From positions 983,563 through 1,047,562 of the forward strand of contig LSYV01000034.1 in assembly GCA_001584585.1 (NCBI GenBank): a stretch of DNA of 64,000 bases, read 5' to 3'. Below the pieces are notes generated by a model that worked only from the letters and a program-made list of their open reading frames with translations, was not told where the DNA came from and searched no databases. Numbering within the stretch: position 1 is the stretch's first letter; each line of letters starts with the position of its first letter. Shown piece after piece: positions 32,381-45,600 of this stretch. A program made the position numbers and the translations under genes. Origin of the DNA: Gonium pectorale (Eukaryota; Chlorophyta; Chlorophyceae; Chlamydomonadales; Volvocaceae).

Positions 32381-33196
32381 CCCCGTACTGTCAGGGGCGC
32401 CGAGGCCCGTTGTACCTACCGACGATTTGCTCAAGGAGTGTGTGAGTGGGACTGATCAGGCGTGTCGTGAGGGTGCTTGAGCACGGCGGAAGAATGGATC
32501 GTTTCCGACCTTGCGGTAGGAAAATGGGGAACCAGAAACGCCCTGCAATTGTCAACGTTTCCCTGGCCAAAGGGCGCGGATTGGGCGCCTGCATCCGTCG
32601 CCTGAGGCGGGTCGTTGCGGTCGTTGCACCATCACGTAAGTGAATTTTCTCTACTGCTAAAGCGTATGCTCCGCTCCGGAGATCATCGCATCCATTTCGG
32701 TTTCAGGCTACAGACTTTCACGGCGGTTTCAGGGCGCCTCGTCCGCCCTCGCGTGAAAATGTATTGTTCTAAGATTCTACACTTTGATTACTAATTTGAG
32801 TAAGGCGCAGGGGGGTGGCTGGCTGCCATAGCCCAAGGCCAGCCCTGCCGGCCAGTCGGGCCTGCGCTGGCCGCCCCACCGTACAAACCCCCTGCCTTAT
32901 CAGGGGAAGGTTCCAGTACTTCTGTGACGCGTGCCTTTGAGGCTTTCGCGAAACGCTCCGCGCTTGCGACGGGTATCTTCATGCCCGCTAACCTGCGGCT
33001 TGTTTGTCAATACATTTTGTGCGTAGGGCACAGCCAACGCATTCAGGAGCTATTTCACTGCCCCCTTGGCTGCTCCCCGACGGCATGGGATGATAATGTT
33101 GCAAAGTGAAGTGGGTGTTCCATACTGATGTGGGTTAGGTTTTTGAAGCTCAACCTGTAATTTCCAAGGTCGAGGTATCAATTTATAGATGTACAT

Positions 33197-33300
33197 GCTC
33201 CCCAGAGAGGGGTTGCAGGCCACACGAGCAGATTGGCTCCCGACCCGCCATATCGGAGAGGCTGGAAGGCACGCAGGCAGGGGAGAGACGGACGGACAAC
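33197..33300 (-). repeat. Dispersed repeat A, inverted fragment (copy 3)
   Basis: GTTGCAGGCCACACGAGCAG then ATTGGCTCCCGACCCGCC is the reverse complement of the 3' part of repeat A at about 35800-35850. It is also a direct repeat of 33641-33739, extending through GAAGGCACGCAGGC and GGGAGAGACGGACGG. Confidence 0.75.
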
Positions 33301-35282
33301 GTAGACTTTCGGGCGGGGGTATGTTGACATGGTGGCATGCAGAAGCAGACCAAAGTGCTCCCTGCCCAGTAGCTTAGCGCCGAAGGACCGGTTGTAACTG
33401 TAGGCGGAGTCGGCTGCTCGGTGGAGAGGCGGGGGCCCCGGGGGGAGGGTTAGGCAGGGGGTCCATCAGGCAACCGCGAGGGGGAAAAGGGGGGAGAGCA
33501 GCCACGGGGCCAAGGGCGGTCTGTAGGGCATATCCCCACCGCCTGCAGGGGCACAGGCACAACAAGAAGCAAACACAGGCAGGGCGTACAGCCAGGATGC
33601 ACGCAGAATTCTCTTTTATCGCACGCAGCCAGGAGCTCAGGCCCCCAGAGAGCGGTTGCAGGCCACACGAGCCGATTGGCTCCCTGCCCACCACAGCAGA
33701 GAGGGTGGAAGGCACGCAGGCGGGGGAGAGACGGACGGAGAACTCGACGGCGAGAGTGGAAAACGAGGATGCAGCGCCTGTGTAGAGGCCTGGCGACTTC
33801 GCAAGGTTTTGCCCTTCGACTCCCTGCCGGTACATGTCATTGGTCCAGCCAGAGGTCAGGCACGCCTTCCCACAGAAGCCTGGGTCTGCTGCCGCTGCTA
33901 ACACGCACGCCCACAAGCGTGCTTGCCCCCGCCCAGCCGCCGAACCCGGTTCCAATCGGGTCAGACCGCGTCCGCATCTGGCCAAGACAGCGCCACGACC
34001 ATGATAACCCTGTCAAGTCCCTTGACGGTGCTGCAATTCTGTTGGAAAGCTAACCACCTCAACAGCCTGCTGTGAAGGACTACAACGGCAGGCCTAGCTC
34101 CACTCGGATCAGGAGTGCGCACTGTGCGCCAGCCCGACACACGGGTCACATCTCACATGGGCGCCTGACAAGGCCCGTACGGCCTACGGCGGGTCCGCAG
34201 CACCCGGCCGTACAGGAACGTGTGCACGCCCTGGATACAAGCGGAGCGGAAGGGGCGGTTTCCGGGCATACCCTTTGCCAGTTGACAAGAACGGGAGTAG
34301 CAATCCTACCAGGGTCCCAGCCGGTCGCAGAGGTCGCAGCCGGATCAGGCGATTACTAAAACTAGCACGCTACCTGCCATGGCGCTTCGTCCTGTATGAA
34401 GCTATGCCAGACGGCATGGCCACGAATCGCCACCGAGTGCCATAGCCTCGTAGGTTAAGGAAACCAGCACAGTGCAGGTGCAGGAACGAGCGGATGTAGG
34501 CGGATTACGGTTGCCACAGAGAACGGCGCAACGGTACACCGCCATTAAGCACTGGGGCAGGTTGGCCCGGGGCTATGGCGGGCGATCCAAGCCAGCAGCT
34601 GGGTCCTCTCGTCTCGGAGGAGCCAGCCAACCAGTGTGTCGGCATTCGTATGACATGGCCGCGCTCAAATAGGTTGGGGGGCTGCTGCTCGGTGTCCGGC
34701 GGCGACCGGCAGCAACGGCGCTTCCGTCTCTGCCGTTGTGCACTGGGGTTGGGAAATTACCGTTCTCACTGGAAGGGCCGTTCCGCCCTTTAAGTCTCCT
34801 TTGCCCTTCGCTGTCGCTCCTACCCGAAACCTTCCCGACGGCAAAAGAACCCGCGTGCTTCCAGGTTCCAGCCCGCCGGCCCGCATGCAGGCACTCTTTT
34901 GCATGTGGCTTCACTACGGGCCCTTCCTGTCCGCGTCGCCCCGAGAACACAGGTTACAGGTACCCGTTAAAGCCTGTGCGGCCATGGGTAGTTTGTAAGT
35001 AGATTGTCCGAGAACAGCTGCCCCAGGCGCCCCAGCTGCAATATAATGCTCCCCTGCTGCTACCGTGCCGGGTACCCTGGCCCGTGCTGAAAACACGATC
35101 CCTGCTAGATTGTGGATAACGAGAAGACGCGAAACGCAAACCCGGCGTACTCCTCTCTGTTACGCAGTAGACATTGCTCGCCCTCAAAGCATCCAAATGA
35201 AGTGGGTTGAAGGCAGGGCGTGCGTATGGGTGCAGGCGCAGGCGCGGGTCATGGTGTGGGTAGGGGCAAGAGTATGAGGTAT
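33301..35282. other. Gene-poor spacer
   Basis: Apart from repeat A copy 4, no supported gene. Open frames on both strands change composition at the repeat borders and show no motif. Confidence 0.5.
33641..33739 (-). repeat. Dispersed repeat A, inverted fragment (copy 4)
   Basis: Reverse complement of the 3' part of repeat A and about 85-90 percent like copy 3, which lies roughly 445 bases to the left in the same orientation. Confidence 0.75.
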
Positions 35283-35342
35283 GACACGGCCAGACACACC
35301 CGAATGTGAGATGTTTCCAGTAGGGCGGGCGGGTACAAGGAG

Positions 35343-35640
35343 GTGGTGGCTGTGACGCCGTCCCAGCGCAACACGTTCCTTTCGGATGCCAAGGCCATCA
35401 GGCGCAGTGGGGGCGTGGTGGCCCCCTACCTGACCGTGCTTGGCTGCGCACTTCGCAAAGCGCACCAGGGCAAGTTCGAGGAGTTGCATGGGAAGGGTCT
35501 GTTCCCACGGTGGCGGAAGGGCGTGGAGATTGAGTACATGGAGTCAGGGGGCTGGATGCTGTACGATTTGGGCACTTTGGATAGTGCGCAGGGTTTCGGC
35601 CCTGAGGAGCATACTTGTACGGTTGCTGCCGTACGGGTGG
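35343..35640 (+). pseudogene. Coding-like fragment inside the repeat-bounded segment, unrecognised
   Basis: Reads VAVTPSQRNTFLSDAKAIRR, then GVVAPYLTVLGCALRKAHQG, then GLFPRWRKGVEIEYMESG on the plus strand with protein-like composition. It runs into repeat A copy 2 at 35653, where the frame loses sense. No start codon or splice context is convincing. Likely a gene fragment carried by, or a remnant of, a mobile element; the family is not recognised. Confidence 0.4.
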
Positions 35641-35652
35641 TTTCTCTCACGA

Positions 35653-35862
35653 CAATACACACTAAACCCACGAACTCTCAGGTCATTTTCTGCAATTGCC
35701 AAGTTTGCATACGGGTTCTCACAGCGCCAAGTTGGTGTGTGTATCAGTTGCGCTTTTTGTTTTCGTGTTTTGGACAACGGGTGTTTCACCCTCTCTGCTA
35801 TGGTGGGTCGGGAGCCAATCGGCTCGTGTGGCCTGCGACCCCTCTGGGGAGCCTGTAATATG
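35653..35862 (+). repeat. Dispersed repeat A, copy 2
   Basis: Near-full-length partner of 14153-14364; see that entry. It lies inside the segment bounded by repeat C copies. Confidence 0.8.
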
Positions 35863-36075
35863 CAGTCTGCAGGACAAGACAGGCAAAGTCCCGCCCACCC
35901 CAAAGGGACCAGCTTACGAGCTCACCTGCTATGTGGTTGTGCTTGGCCATGTTGTCGTCTCTGCCACTGTACCAGCGCGTACCAGCTTTGTACCAGCCCG
36001 CCCTACTGGAAACGTCGCGCCTTCGGGTGTGTATGACTGCAGAGGCGGGGGCTCCTTCTTTCGCAGCTTTCCCGT

Positions 36076-37213
36076 TTTTACCAGACCGGCGCGCGCCCCG
36101 CCCGCCCTCCCTCGACGCTTAACGCCGATGTACACACCTGGCAGGCCGGTTATGGCGCCCTATTTGGGCATGGCACCCAACCTCCCGCCACGGCTGAGGC
36201 CCGTCCCGTACAGCACCAACGGCAGCCCGGAAGCTGGATAGCTATGCCTGTCTTCAGCAGGAACGGATGCCGAAGTGACGTACTCCAGTACTGAATGCTG
36301 CAGTGCAAGCAGGGACAACATTAGAAGGCAGTAAGCGCAGAGCGCCTCACTCCCCTTCCTTCTGTCAAACTTGTCAAACAAGGCGACAGGTTTCCGCAGG
36401 TTTCTCTTTTTTGCGACCGGCGCAGGCATGCCGCACTTCATCTTTTGCCCAAGTGATACGCCCAGCATGTGTAGACAAGCCATCCTTGGGGCTTCGCAGC
36501 AGGGGGCTGCTATGCAGAAGCAAGGTGGCTGGTACAGGCTGTTACATAGTGCTTTGCGGGGTCGGCCGCCCTGACCCAAGCGGCTAGGGCCTGGATGAGA
36601 GGCCTGAAGTATCTGCTGTCTGGTACGACGTGCTCCATCCCTGTGGATTCTGTGGCTGCTCGAGGGTTGCGGTCATATCTATTGCTTCTCCCAGTCCAAG
36701 GGACCGAGATACATGTACATGCCCCGAGTTGGACGAGGAGCTGCTGTCACGAAACCCGCAGCCCCGTTTCCAACACGCACCGGCTCCTTTCCCTCCTCCA
36801 CATCCTGCCAAGGTGCATTGCTCCGAGCCCATCAAACCCCCACGTCTACACCGTTCACACAAAGATGGCCAACCAGCGCGCTCTGACACCGAGGCCTACA
36901 GTGCAATTGTATCCTCCCGCCATCCCGAGTAGACGCGGGGGTCAGCAGTTCTGGCTTGGGGGGCGAGTGAGACAGTGGGATGCCTTGGGGTGTGCGCACT
37001 CTGTGCTCCTACCAAGACATTGCTTGAGAATATAGCATATGGATTGTAATTGCAACAATGCAAGGCTTTGCCGGTGGGACACTGCAGAATGGAGGCCCGG
37101 CCGTACGCGAGAGGCGGCGAGCCACGAAAAACTGCCTGACCAGTCCGCAATTGTTGGACTGCCCTGCTGTTTCGCTCCTTTCATACCCAGCTGCATTTAT
37201 CTTACTGGCGAAA
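36076..37213. other. Spacer upstream of the plastid uS10 gene
   Basis: No supported gene. Short frames (36371-36574 plus, 36584-36889 minus) look faintly protein-like but lack starts and splice sites. The final 200 bases should hold the promoter and 5' UTR of the next gene. Confidence 0.45.
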
Positions 37214-38258
<1,045 letters not shown>

Positions 38259-38954
38259 AAAGCGTGCCGCTGCTCGGCCAGACTTCGCAGCGAGCGGCGC
38301 TCAAGCGCTGAGCGCTCAGCGATGGATGCATTGGCGAGGAGAAGGGCCTGAGGCCTTTGTCAGGAGGCGGGAGCTGTCCGGAACAGGAGCTCAGTCTGGA
38401 CGTGGACCGCCGCAGCCCCAGGGCCGCGAGGGGCGTGAAGTCAGCGCACCGGTGGCATGTAGCTCCATGCGGAGCAGCAGGGGAGTCTGCGTGGTGCCGT
38501 GGACGCACACCCTTGCCGGCAGCAGCAGGACAGGGCACGTCGGCACGCCCCATGGCATCGGGCGTTGTTACTGGATGTGTGTGATGCGTGCAAGGGCGGA
38601 CGGGGCAGTGCTGCCGTGGAGCGCAACAGAGTTCTGGTCTGTAGCCTTTGGCGGTGAGGACTCGCACTGCGGTCACGGGAGGCCATGTTTTGGGGCTTCG
38701 TCGCGCGCGTGGAGGCAATTTTGGTCGTAGTCTGCCTCTGTCTCTGGTCGTTTCACGGGACACTGATGAACTCGGCTTGCGCTACTGACGACGCCCACGA
38801 ACCTGCCGGTATGCCCTATTCAATACGTCGCCATCACCTTTGGTAAGGGAATGTTTCGTTTGTGGGGAATCAAGGGGAATTGTCACGGCCCCTGAACAGG
38901 CCGTGAGATGGGCGCGCCACCCGGGTATTTTGCGCACCCCAGGTATATGGCGCG

Positions 38955-38959
38955 TGTAA
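38955..38959 (+). terminator. TGTAA polyadenylation signal, probably of uS10c
   Basis: First TGTAA downstream of the stop codon, 697 bases away; it would give a long but not unusual algal 3' UTR. Confidence 0.35.
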
Positions 38960-39620
38960 CCCCTCAGTTCATGCCTTCGCCTCGTGTTATTGCGCACTTG
39001 GCACAGCACGGACTCAGCCACTGCTTCCGTGCGTGGTCGGGCTTGTCTCAAACAGGGTTATGCCCCGAGCGGCGCCGCCATGAGGTTGCCCGACACGGGG
39101 GCAGAGCACGCCATGAAAGATCAGGAGAAAACACGCGTTTGGGCATTTACGGGGAACGAGTGGGTCACCCTGACATACACAGTGACAGGTTGGGAAGCAG
39201 GTGATGGGCTAGAGGCACCCCCATCCCGTGGCACCAGGCCCCCATGAGGTTAGGAGCCCCAACCTGACGGGGAGGGTGGGAACTGCAGGGACTGAAGGAC
39301 GACAACACAACCCATGGCACATTCACTGCACTAAAAGCTTTTGTGGCTAGACAGGTTGACGAAGGGACAAAGCCGCGACGGTTGTAACCTACTGCCTTGT
39401 CGTGTGTGTGGAGACAATGAGCCATAACGTACAGCTATGCGGTGTCATACATGGTAGCTGAAGGCAATGAGCTCCACCTGCCAAATGCAAAGGTCAAAAC
39501 CCAAAAAGCATATGACTGGAATGGCGCGCGCAGGAGCGCGTAGCACAGGCTTAGCAATGCGGATATAGTTGCTGGCGTTAAAACGAAAGCGTGGTCCTTT
39601 GGCGCCCTACCCCAAATAAC
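38960..39620. other. Spacer upstream of the DUF1399 gene
   Basis: No gene, repeat or hairpin recognised. The promoter of the next gene should lie at its right end. Confidence 0.5.
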
Positions 39621-42600
39621 ATGTCGGGGTCGCTCCCGTCGGTCGACCCCGCGGGCGTGGAGGCACTCGCGACGCGCGTGCGCCAGCTGCTGTGGGTGGT
39701 GCTGGACAGCGTCCCCGCAGAGCTGGTGGAGTGGAGCCTACTGTTGGTCCGGCTGCTGCACGCGGCCGACACCTTCCCCCGAGGTGGGGCAGGAGGTTCG
39801 GCACGCCCTTCCCCCCGAAGTGCCAGTGGCCAGCGCGCGGCCAGTCCCAGTCCCCTGAAGTGCAGCACAGTCGCCTCGACACCCGTCGTGTGAAGAAACG
39901 TTCCCCGCTGGTTGGACGGAAGGCATGCACCCATGTTACTCCGGAGCGCTGCACGGCACATCCATCTCCCCGGCACACGCACATAACCGACCGCACCGAA
40001 CACACCGGCACTGGCGCAAGCAATCACGTCCCGCAAATGCGACGCATTGTGGACCGCACTCACTTTTGTACGTTTGTACAACAGGTGGGCTGTACGGCGG
40101 GCACTATGCCGTGCAGGCGTGCCTGCGCTACGAGGGCTGCTGGCTGCCGCTGCTCGCCCGCGCGGCGGCGGGCGCCGCCCGCAAGGGCAAGGGCAAGCCG
40201 CCGCCGCCGCTGGTGCCGCCGCTGGACGTCGCGCTGGCCTGGCTGCTGCACCGGGTGACGCAGCCGGCGGCGTACGCGTCCGACTGCGAGCAGAGCGTCG
40301 GCGTGGTGGGTGGGCCGTGGTGGTGGGCCGGCACGGAGGCGGCGGCGGGGAGGAGGGAGGGAGGGAGGGGCCGTAGATGGAGGAGCCGCAGACGGGGGTC
40401 GGGGTAAGCGTTGACCGGCAGGGCACGATGGCGGGTGTAGTGAGAGAGGGAGCGAGCATTCTTACCAGGGGAGCGTTACTCGCACATCATTGCCGGTGAC
40501 GTCGAGGCAAGAAGTAGAGAGGAGCAGCCCCTCTCGCTGCGCCTCCCGCTTGCAACGCGGCCGGGCTGGGCCTGCGGAGACCCCCACCCAGTCTGCATGC
40601 CGAGCCGTGGGAGGGGAGGGGGTTGATGCCGTGAAACGAGATTGCCAGTTGTGCAGGGAGGCGAGCCCTGCTGGCGCGTGTGGCATGGTGCGACGCGGTG
40701 CGGTGCGGCGGCCGGGGTCGGGGGTCGCGGATTGGGGACGCGCAGGCCGGGTGTGGTGTGCAGTCGAGTGCAGAGGGGCGGCCCTGGCGATGGCTGCGGC
40801 CCCGACTTCGTTGGGCAGGCCGCCGCACGGAGCAGGCCGCCGCCCGCAGGGCACTGCCGGGAATGGGCTGCGCCAGGGTCCAGGTCGCCGGGACAGAGAC
40901 GGGGACGGGGGCAACGCACCATGGGCCTCGTCTCTCCGCCGGCTTTTCGCCGACCCGTTTCCCGCCGACCTCGAATTTCGGCTTCAGCTGCATGCCCGTC
41001 GCCACCTCCACGTGAAGGACTGAGTAACCCGAACACCCCGCCCCGCCGCCGTTCCGCCAGCTACTGGATCCGCCGCCCGGCCAGGCGTTCCGCTTCGCCG
41101 GTGCGCGCGCCTACACCCACAACGACACGCCGCTGCAGCGGGCCGCGTGGGCCAGCCGGGAGGCGTGGGACGCAGACTACGTCTTCGGCAGCGGCAATGA
41201 GGAAGGCGCCCGTGGCGGCGGCGGTGGCGGTGGCGGCGGCGGCAGTGCACGAGGCGGTGTGCGCAGTCGCGGCGGCGGGCGCAGCAGCGGCGAGGCGCAG
41301 GGGCCGTGGTTCGGCTCCGGGCCAGGGGACGGGAACGGCGGCGGCGGTGGCGGTGGCGGGTCTCACAAGCCGCGGTCGCCGTTCTGGCCGCCGGCGCCGC
41401 CGGGCTCCCGCTGGGACCTTGCCACCCAGAAAGCGCCGCCTCCGCCGACGGTGGCCGCGGGCGGCGGCAAGGGCGATGTTGGGGCACTCGGCGGCGGCGG
41501 CGGCGGCGGCGGTGGCGGCGGGGCTGCGCTGGGCGGCCGCTCGCGGCTGGCTGGCGCGCTGTGTGGGCGCATGTCGGAGCTGTGTCCGCTGCTGCACTCG
41601 CTGCTGCGGCCCGCCTACCTGGACCCCGACGTGCTGGCGCAGGCGGTGCAGAGGTGGGTGGCGGCGGGAGGGGAGGGGAGGGGATGGAAGGATGGAGAGC
41701 TGCGTGGGCGCCAGCCAGGCGTCCTGAGATGGGTAGAGCAAGGCGGTGCAGAGGCTGCGCCTGCGCGCCGTTCCCGGGTGCAGGCAGCAGGCGGGGGTGC
41801 GTAGGTCAGCACAAACTGCGGAAACTATCCTGCAGGTCGTGAATCTAGGTTTGCGGATGTTGGTGTGGTGTCTGGGCTGGCTGCTGGCGGGCCAGTATCG
41901 GGACACGTTGAAGGGGCCTCCCCGGCCTTCGCCCGCCCCCCGCCCCACCGGAAGGGGAGCCGTCGCCAGTCACGACGCTGGGAGCCCTCAGTCACTCAGC
42001 CTTTGAAGGTTCGGGATGGCGTCTGCCGCCCGCGTCTCTACCAAGAACGCCAACCATCCCACACATCCCCGCCCCGCCCATCGCTCCGCCCCCCCCGCCG
42101 CCCTGCCGCCGCCCCGCCGCCGCCCTCGCCCATCGCTCCGCCGATCCCACCCGGCCCCGCCCCTTCCGCGCCTGCTGCCGCAGGTACTGTCGCTTCCTGA
42201 TGCTGCAGGCCATGCACCCACACGTGCCCTGCGTGCCCACCACGGTGAGGCGGCCGGGGGGGGGAGTGGGTTGCCGGGGGGGGGAGGGGGGTGGGGCGCG
42301 TCTCGGGGGTCAGGGGGGCGGCCAGGGCTGGGGGCCGGGGGCGGCCAGGCGGTGGGGGGGACGGGGGCGGGCAGGCGGGGGAAGGGGGGGGCGGGGGCGG
42401 CCAGGCGGGGGAACGGGGGGGGCGGTTGCGGCCAGGCGGGGGGAGGAGGCGGTTGCGGCCAGGGCTGGGGGACGATGACGGGAAACGGGGCGCACCGCGT
42501 GAGGCGTGAGGCGGCCGGGGGCCGTGCGGCGGAGGGGCCAGGGCGTGCAGTCGGGGAAGTGCCCCCGCCGCAGTGCAGTGGAGCGCCATGGCGCGCCGGT

Positions 42601-45600
42601 GCCTGGGTGCCGGCGGGGACGGGGAGGCGGGCAGGCGCGGGCAGGCCGAGCGACGGACCCGGTCGGGGATCCTCAAGGCGGCGACAGGGCCCGGAGGGCC
42701 GCTTCCGGGACCACCTTCCCCGCTGGCTCACCTTAATCATCCCGAACTAGTGTTCTCAACTTGTAACCACTCGTACGGCGGCGCGGGCCACAGGGCTGGA
42801 GGGCCACGGGGATGGAGGGCCACGGGGCTGGAGGGCCACAGGGCTGGAGGGCCACAGGGCTGGAGGGCCACAGGGCTGGAGGGCCACGGGGCTGGAGGGC
42901 CACGGGGCTGGAGGGCCACAGGGCTGGAGGGCCACGGGGCTGGAGGGCCACGGGGCTGGAGGGCCACGGGGCTCGAGGGCCACGAGCCCAAACGCATCCT
43001 CCTCACCTGCGCCGTGCGCCGCTGCCTCTCCGCTCTGCCCCTCCATCTCCCTCCCCCNCCNCNCNCNCNCNCNCNCNCNCGCNCNCGCNCGCNCNCNCNC
43101 NCNCNCGCGCNCGCGCGCGCGCGCGCGCGCGCGCGCGCGCGCNNNNNNNNNNNNNNNNNNNNNNNNNNNNNNNNNNNNNNNNNNNNNNNNNNNNNNNNNN
43201 NNNNNNNNNNNNNNNNNNNNNNNNNNNNNNNNNNNNNNNNNNNNNNNNNNNNNNNNNNNNNNNNNNNNNNNNNNNNNNNNNNNNNNNNNNNNNNNNNNNN
43301 NNNNNNNNNNNNNNNNNNNNNNNNNNNNNNNNCCGTTTCGGCGTAACCGTTTGCTTTTGGGCCCCCGACCCCGCCCCCCCCACCCGCCCCTCCCGCGCCG
43401 CGGCAGGACATCGCCCTGATGTGGGTGGCCCACATGGCGGTCCCCGCCGCGTATCGGGACACCTGCCGCCGCCTGCTGGGCGCGGGCGCCTCGGTGGCCC
43501 CCTCGCCCGGCGCGCTGCGGCTGGACGACCGGGGGCCGGCCTTTGAGGAGACGCGGCGGCTGTACGAACACCATTTCGGTGCGGCGCGGGTGGAGGGGTG
43601 GAGGCTTGGAAGGCATTCTCAGTATCAGTAGAGGTGGAGGTGGAGGGGGGGGGGTGCGTCCGCCGGCCCCTCCCGGGTCCCGTCCCCCTCTCTCCCCCCT
43701 CTCCCCGCTACCTCCCCTCCCGCGTGCTCCGTTGGCACTCCGTGCGGCTCGCAGCCCCCCGCCAGCGTCCGGGAGCACCACTGCCTGGCATGACGGCTCC
43801 ATGCTTGCCTGAGCGCTGCGGCTCTCGCTGGTTTTCGTTGAGCGTGGGCACGGAGCTCACCCGGCTGCTGGTCGTGCGGACCTCGCTCCACTACCCCCCT
43901 CCCCCCTCCCTCACCTCCCCAACCCCGGCAGGCGAGGTCTACGACCCGCCCCTCACCCGCGCGGTGCCGCTCTCCACGCCGCACCCGCTGCTCTCCTCGC
44001 CCCTGGCGCCCTTCCTCCCCGCATTCGACACCGCCGCCGCCGCCGCCAGCGCAACGAGCATCGCGGGCGCAGCGGCGGCGGCGGAGGGGCTGCGCAGCCC
44101 CGCCGCAGTGGCGGCTGCGGTGGAGCTGGATGAGCTTGCCGACGACGGTGCCGCTGCCAGCGGCGGCGGTGGCGACGTAGGGGGGAGGCAGCCTTCCGCG
44201 CCGCTGATCCGCGTGCAGCCGGCGGGGGCGGGGGCCGTCGGCAGCCACCAGCGGTTTGCGACGGCGGCGGGGGCCGCGGTGCCGCCGGCGGGGCTGCACT
44301 GCGGGGCGCACGCTCTGTACCTGGCGTACCTCCTGCGCCGCGGCGCTCGGCGCGGCGGGCGGAACCTGCTGGGCCTGGTGCTCGGGCAGGCGCACCGGCG
44401 GCGCGCGGCCGTGAGGTGGGGCCGCGTTTGTGTTGTTGTTGTTGTCGGGGCACGTTACGCGAAGGGCGTGATCAAAACACAGTGGCACAAAGCAAACAGG
44501 CGAGCAAGCACGTAAACAAGCGTCCTGGCCGGGACCCCGACACGAACCTCGTGTATGTGTGTGTGTTACGCATGCGATGCGGAGTGCAGAAAGACATGTA
44601 AAGATTCAGCGAGCAAAGGCATTCTAGCCAGCAGCCCGTGAACCCTCTATCGTGTGTGTTGAAATGGAAACGACGCATACGACGAGCGTAAGCGCGAAAG
44701 TGATGGTGTCGTGTATGTGTGTGTGTGGGGTGGGGGGGGGGGCGGGTACGGTAATACGGAACGGGAAACGGGTCGCGTCGTGGACGACCGGGGGGTGTAT
44801 GTGTGTGTGGAGGGGGTGGGGGTGGAGGGGGTGGGAGGCACACGACGCCGAGGCAGGCCATAGGTGCAGCAAGGGGCCGGGGGGGGGGGGGGCATCAAGC
44901 GTCTTTGGTTTCATTTGGGCACCAACCAAACCCTGCTAGGCTACAAGGCCAGGTGGGCTCATGCCGTCATCGTGCGGAAGAGTTCGCCGAGTCGCGTTGT
45001 GTGGACCCGGTCTTGTAGCCCGTGGTTGAGCCGTGAGGAGGGAATGGCGCGACTGGACGGGAAAGCATGGCGTCCGGAGACCGTGTAGCCGTACCGGCTA
45101 GCAAGTGGGCGGGGAGGCGCACGCGAGCCGGCGGCGCGTGGCCCCACAGGTCAGGTTCCTTCGTGTCCGTACCGCATGCGCACGCCCCCCTATCCATCCG
45201 CCTCTCCACCAAAATTGCTTTGCGGTAACACGGCACTGGCCGCACCGGCAGCAGCTTGCCGACAGTGCCGCCCGCCTCCTGTGGCTCGCAGCCGGCTCCC
45301 CGTGCGGCTCCCTCCAACTCCCTCCCAAAAGCGCCTCCGCAATGCGCAAACTGCTCCGTTTGCATTAGGAGAGCACCGAGCTCGTTTGTGGGACCTGCAC
45401 TCGCGCCCGCAGGCACGTGGCCGACAAGGCCGCCCGCTTCTGGGACTTCAAGCACCTGCCCCACTCGGACTGCCACCCCTACTGGCGCAAGCTGCGCCTC
45501 CGCACCGTCGATCCCGCCTCCGTCGCCGCCGCGTCGTACGACGCACAGTACAACGCACAGCAGGTCGATGAGCTGTACGGCAACGGCGACGGCAGCGACG

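Larger units (their letters stand above)
31022..33196. other. 3' UTR and gene-poor repeat-bearing spacer
   Basis: Several long open frames exist (e.g. 31548-32147 plus), but none has protein-like composition, splice context or a recognisable motif. Repeat B copy 2 (32176-32208) and an imperfect direct repeat (32244-32380) lie here. Nothing else is seen. Confidence 0.5.
35283..36075. mobile_element. Probable non-autonomous DNA transposon bounded by inverted repeat C copies
   Basis: Repeat C occurs inverted at 35283-35340 (CACACCCGAA ... TTTCCAGTAGGGCGGGCGGG) and direct at about 35985-36050 (CCCGCCCTACTGGAAACG then TCGCGCCTTCGGGTGTGTAT), facing each other as terminal inverted repeats do. The roughly 650 bases between hold a coding-like fragment and repeat A copy 2. 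No transposase is seen. Target-site duplications could not be identified. Confidence 0.5.

Noticed and set aside
42573..43802. Long open frames on both strands across the minisatellite and N gap
   Set aside because: Artefact of a 16-base repeat (48 bases = 16 codons) and of N codons read as open; real exons lie on either side.
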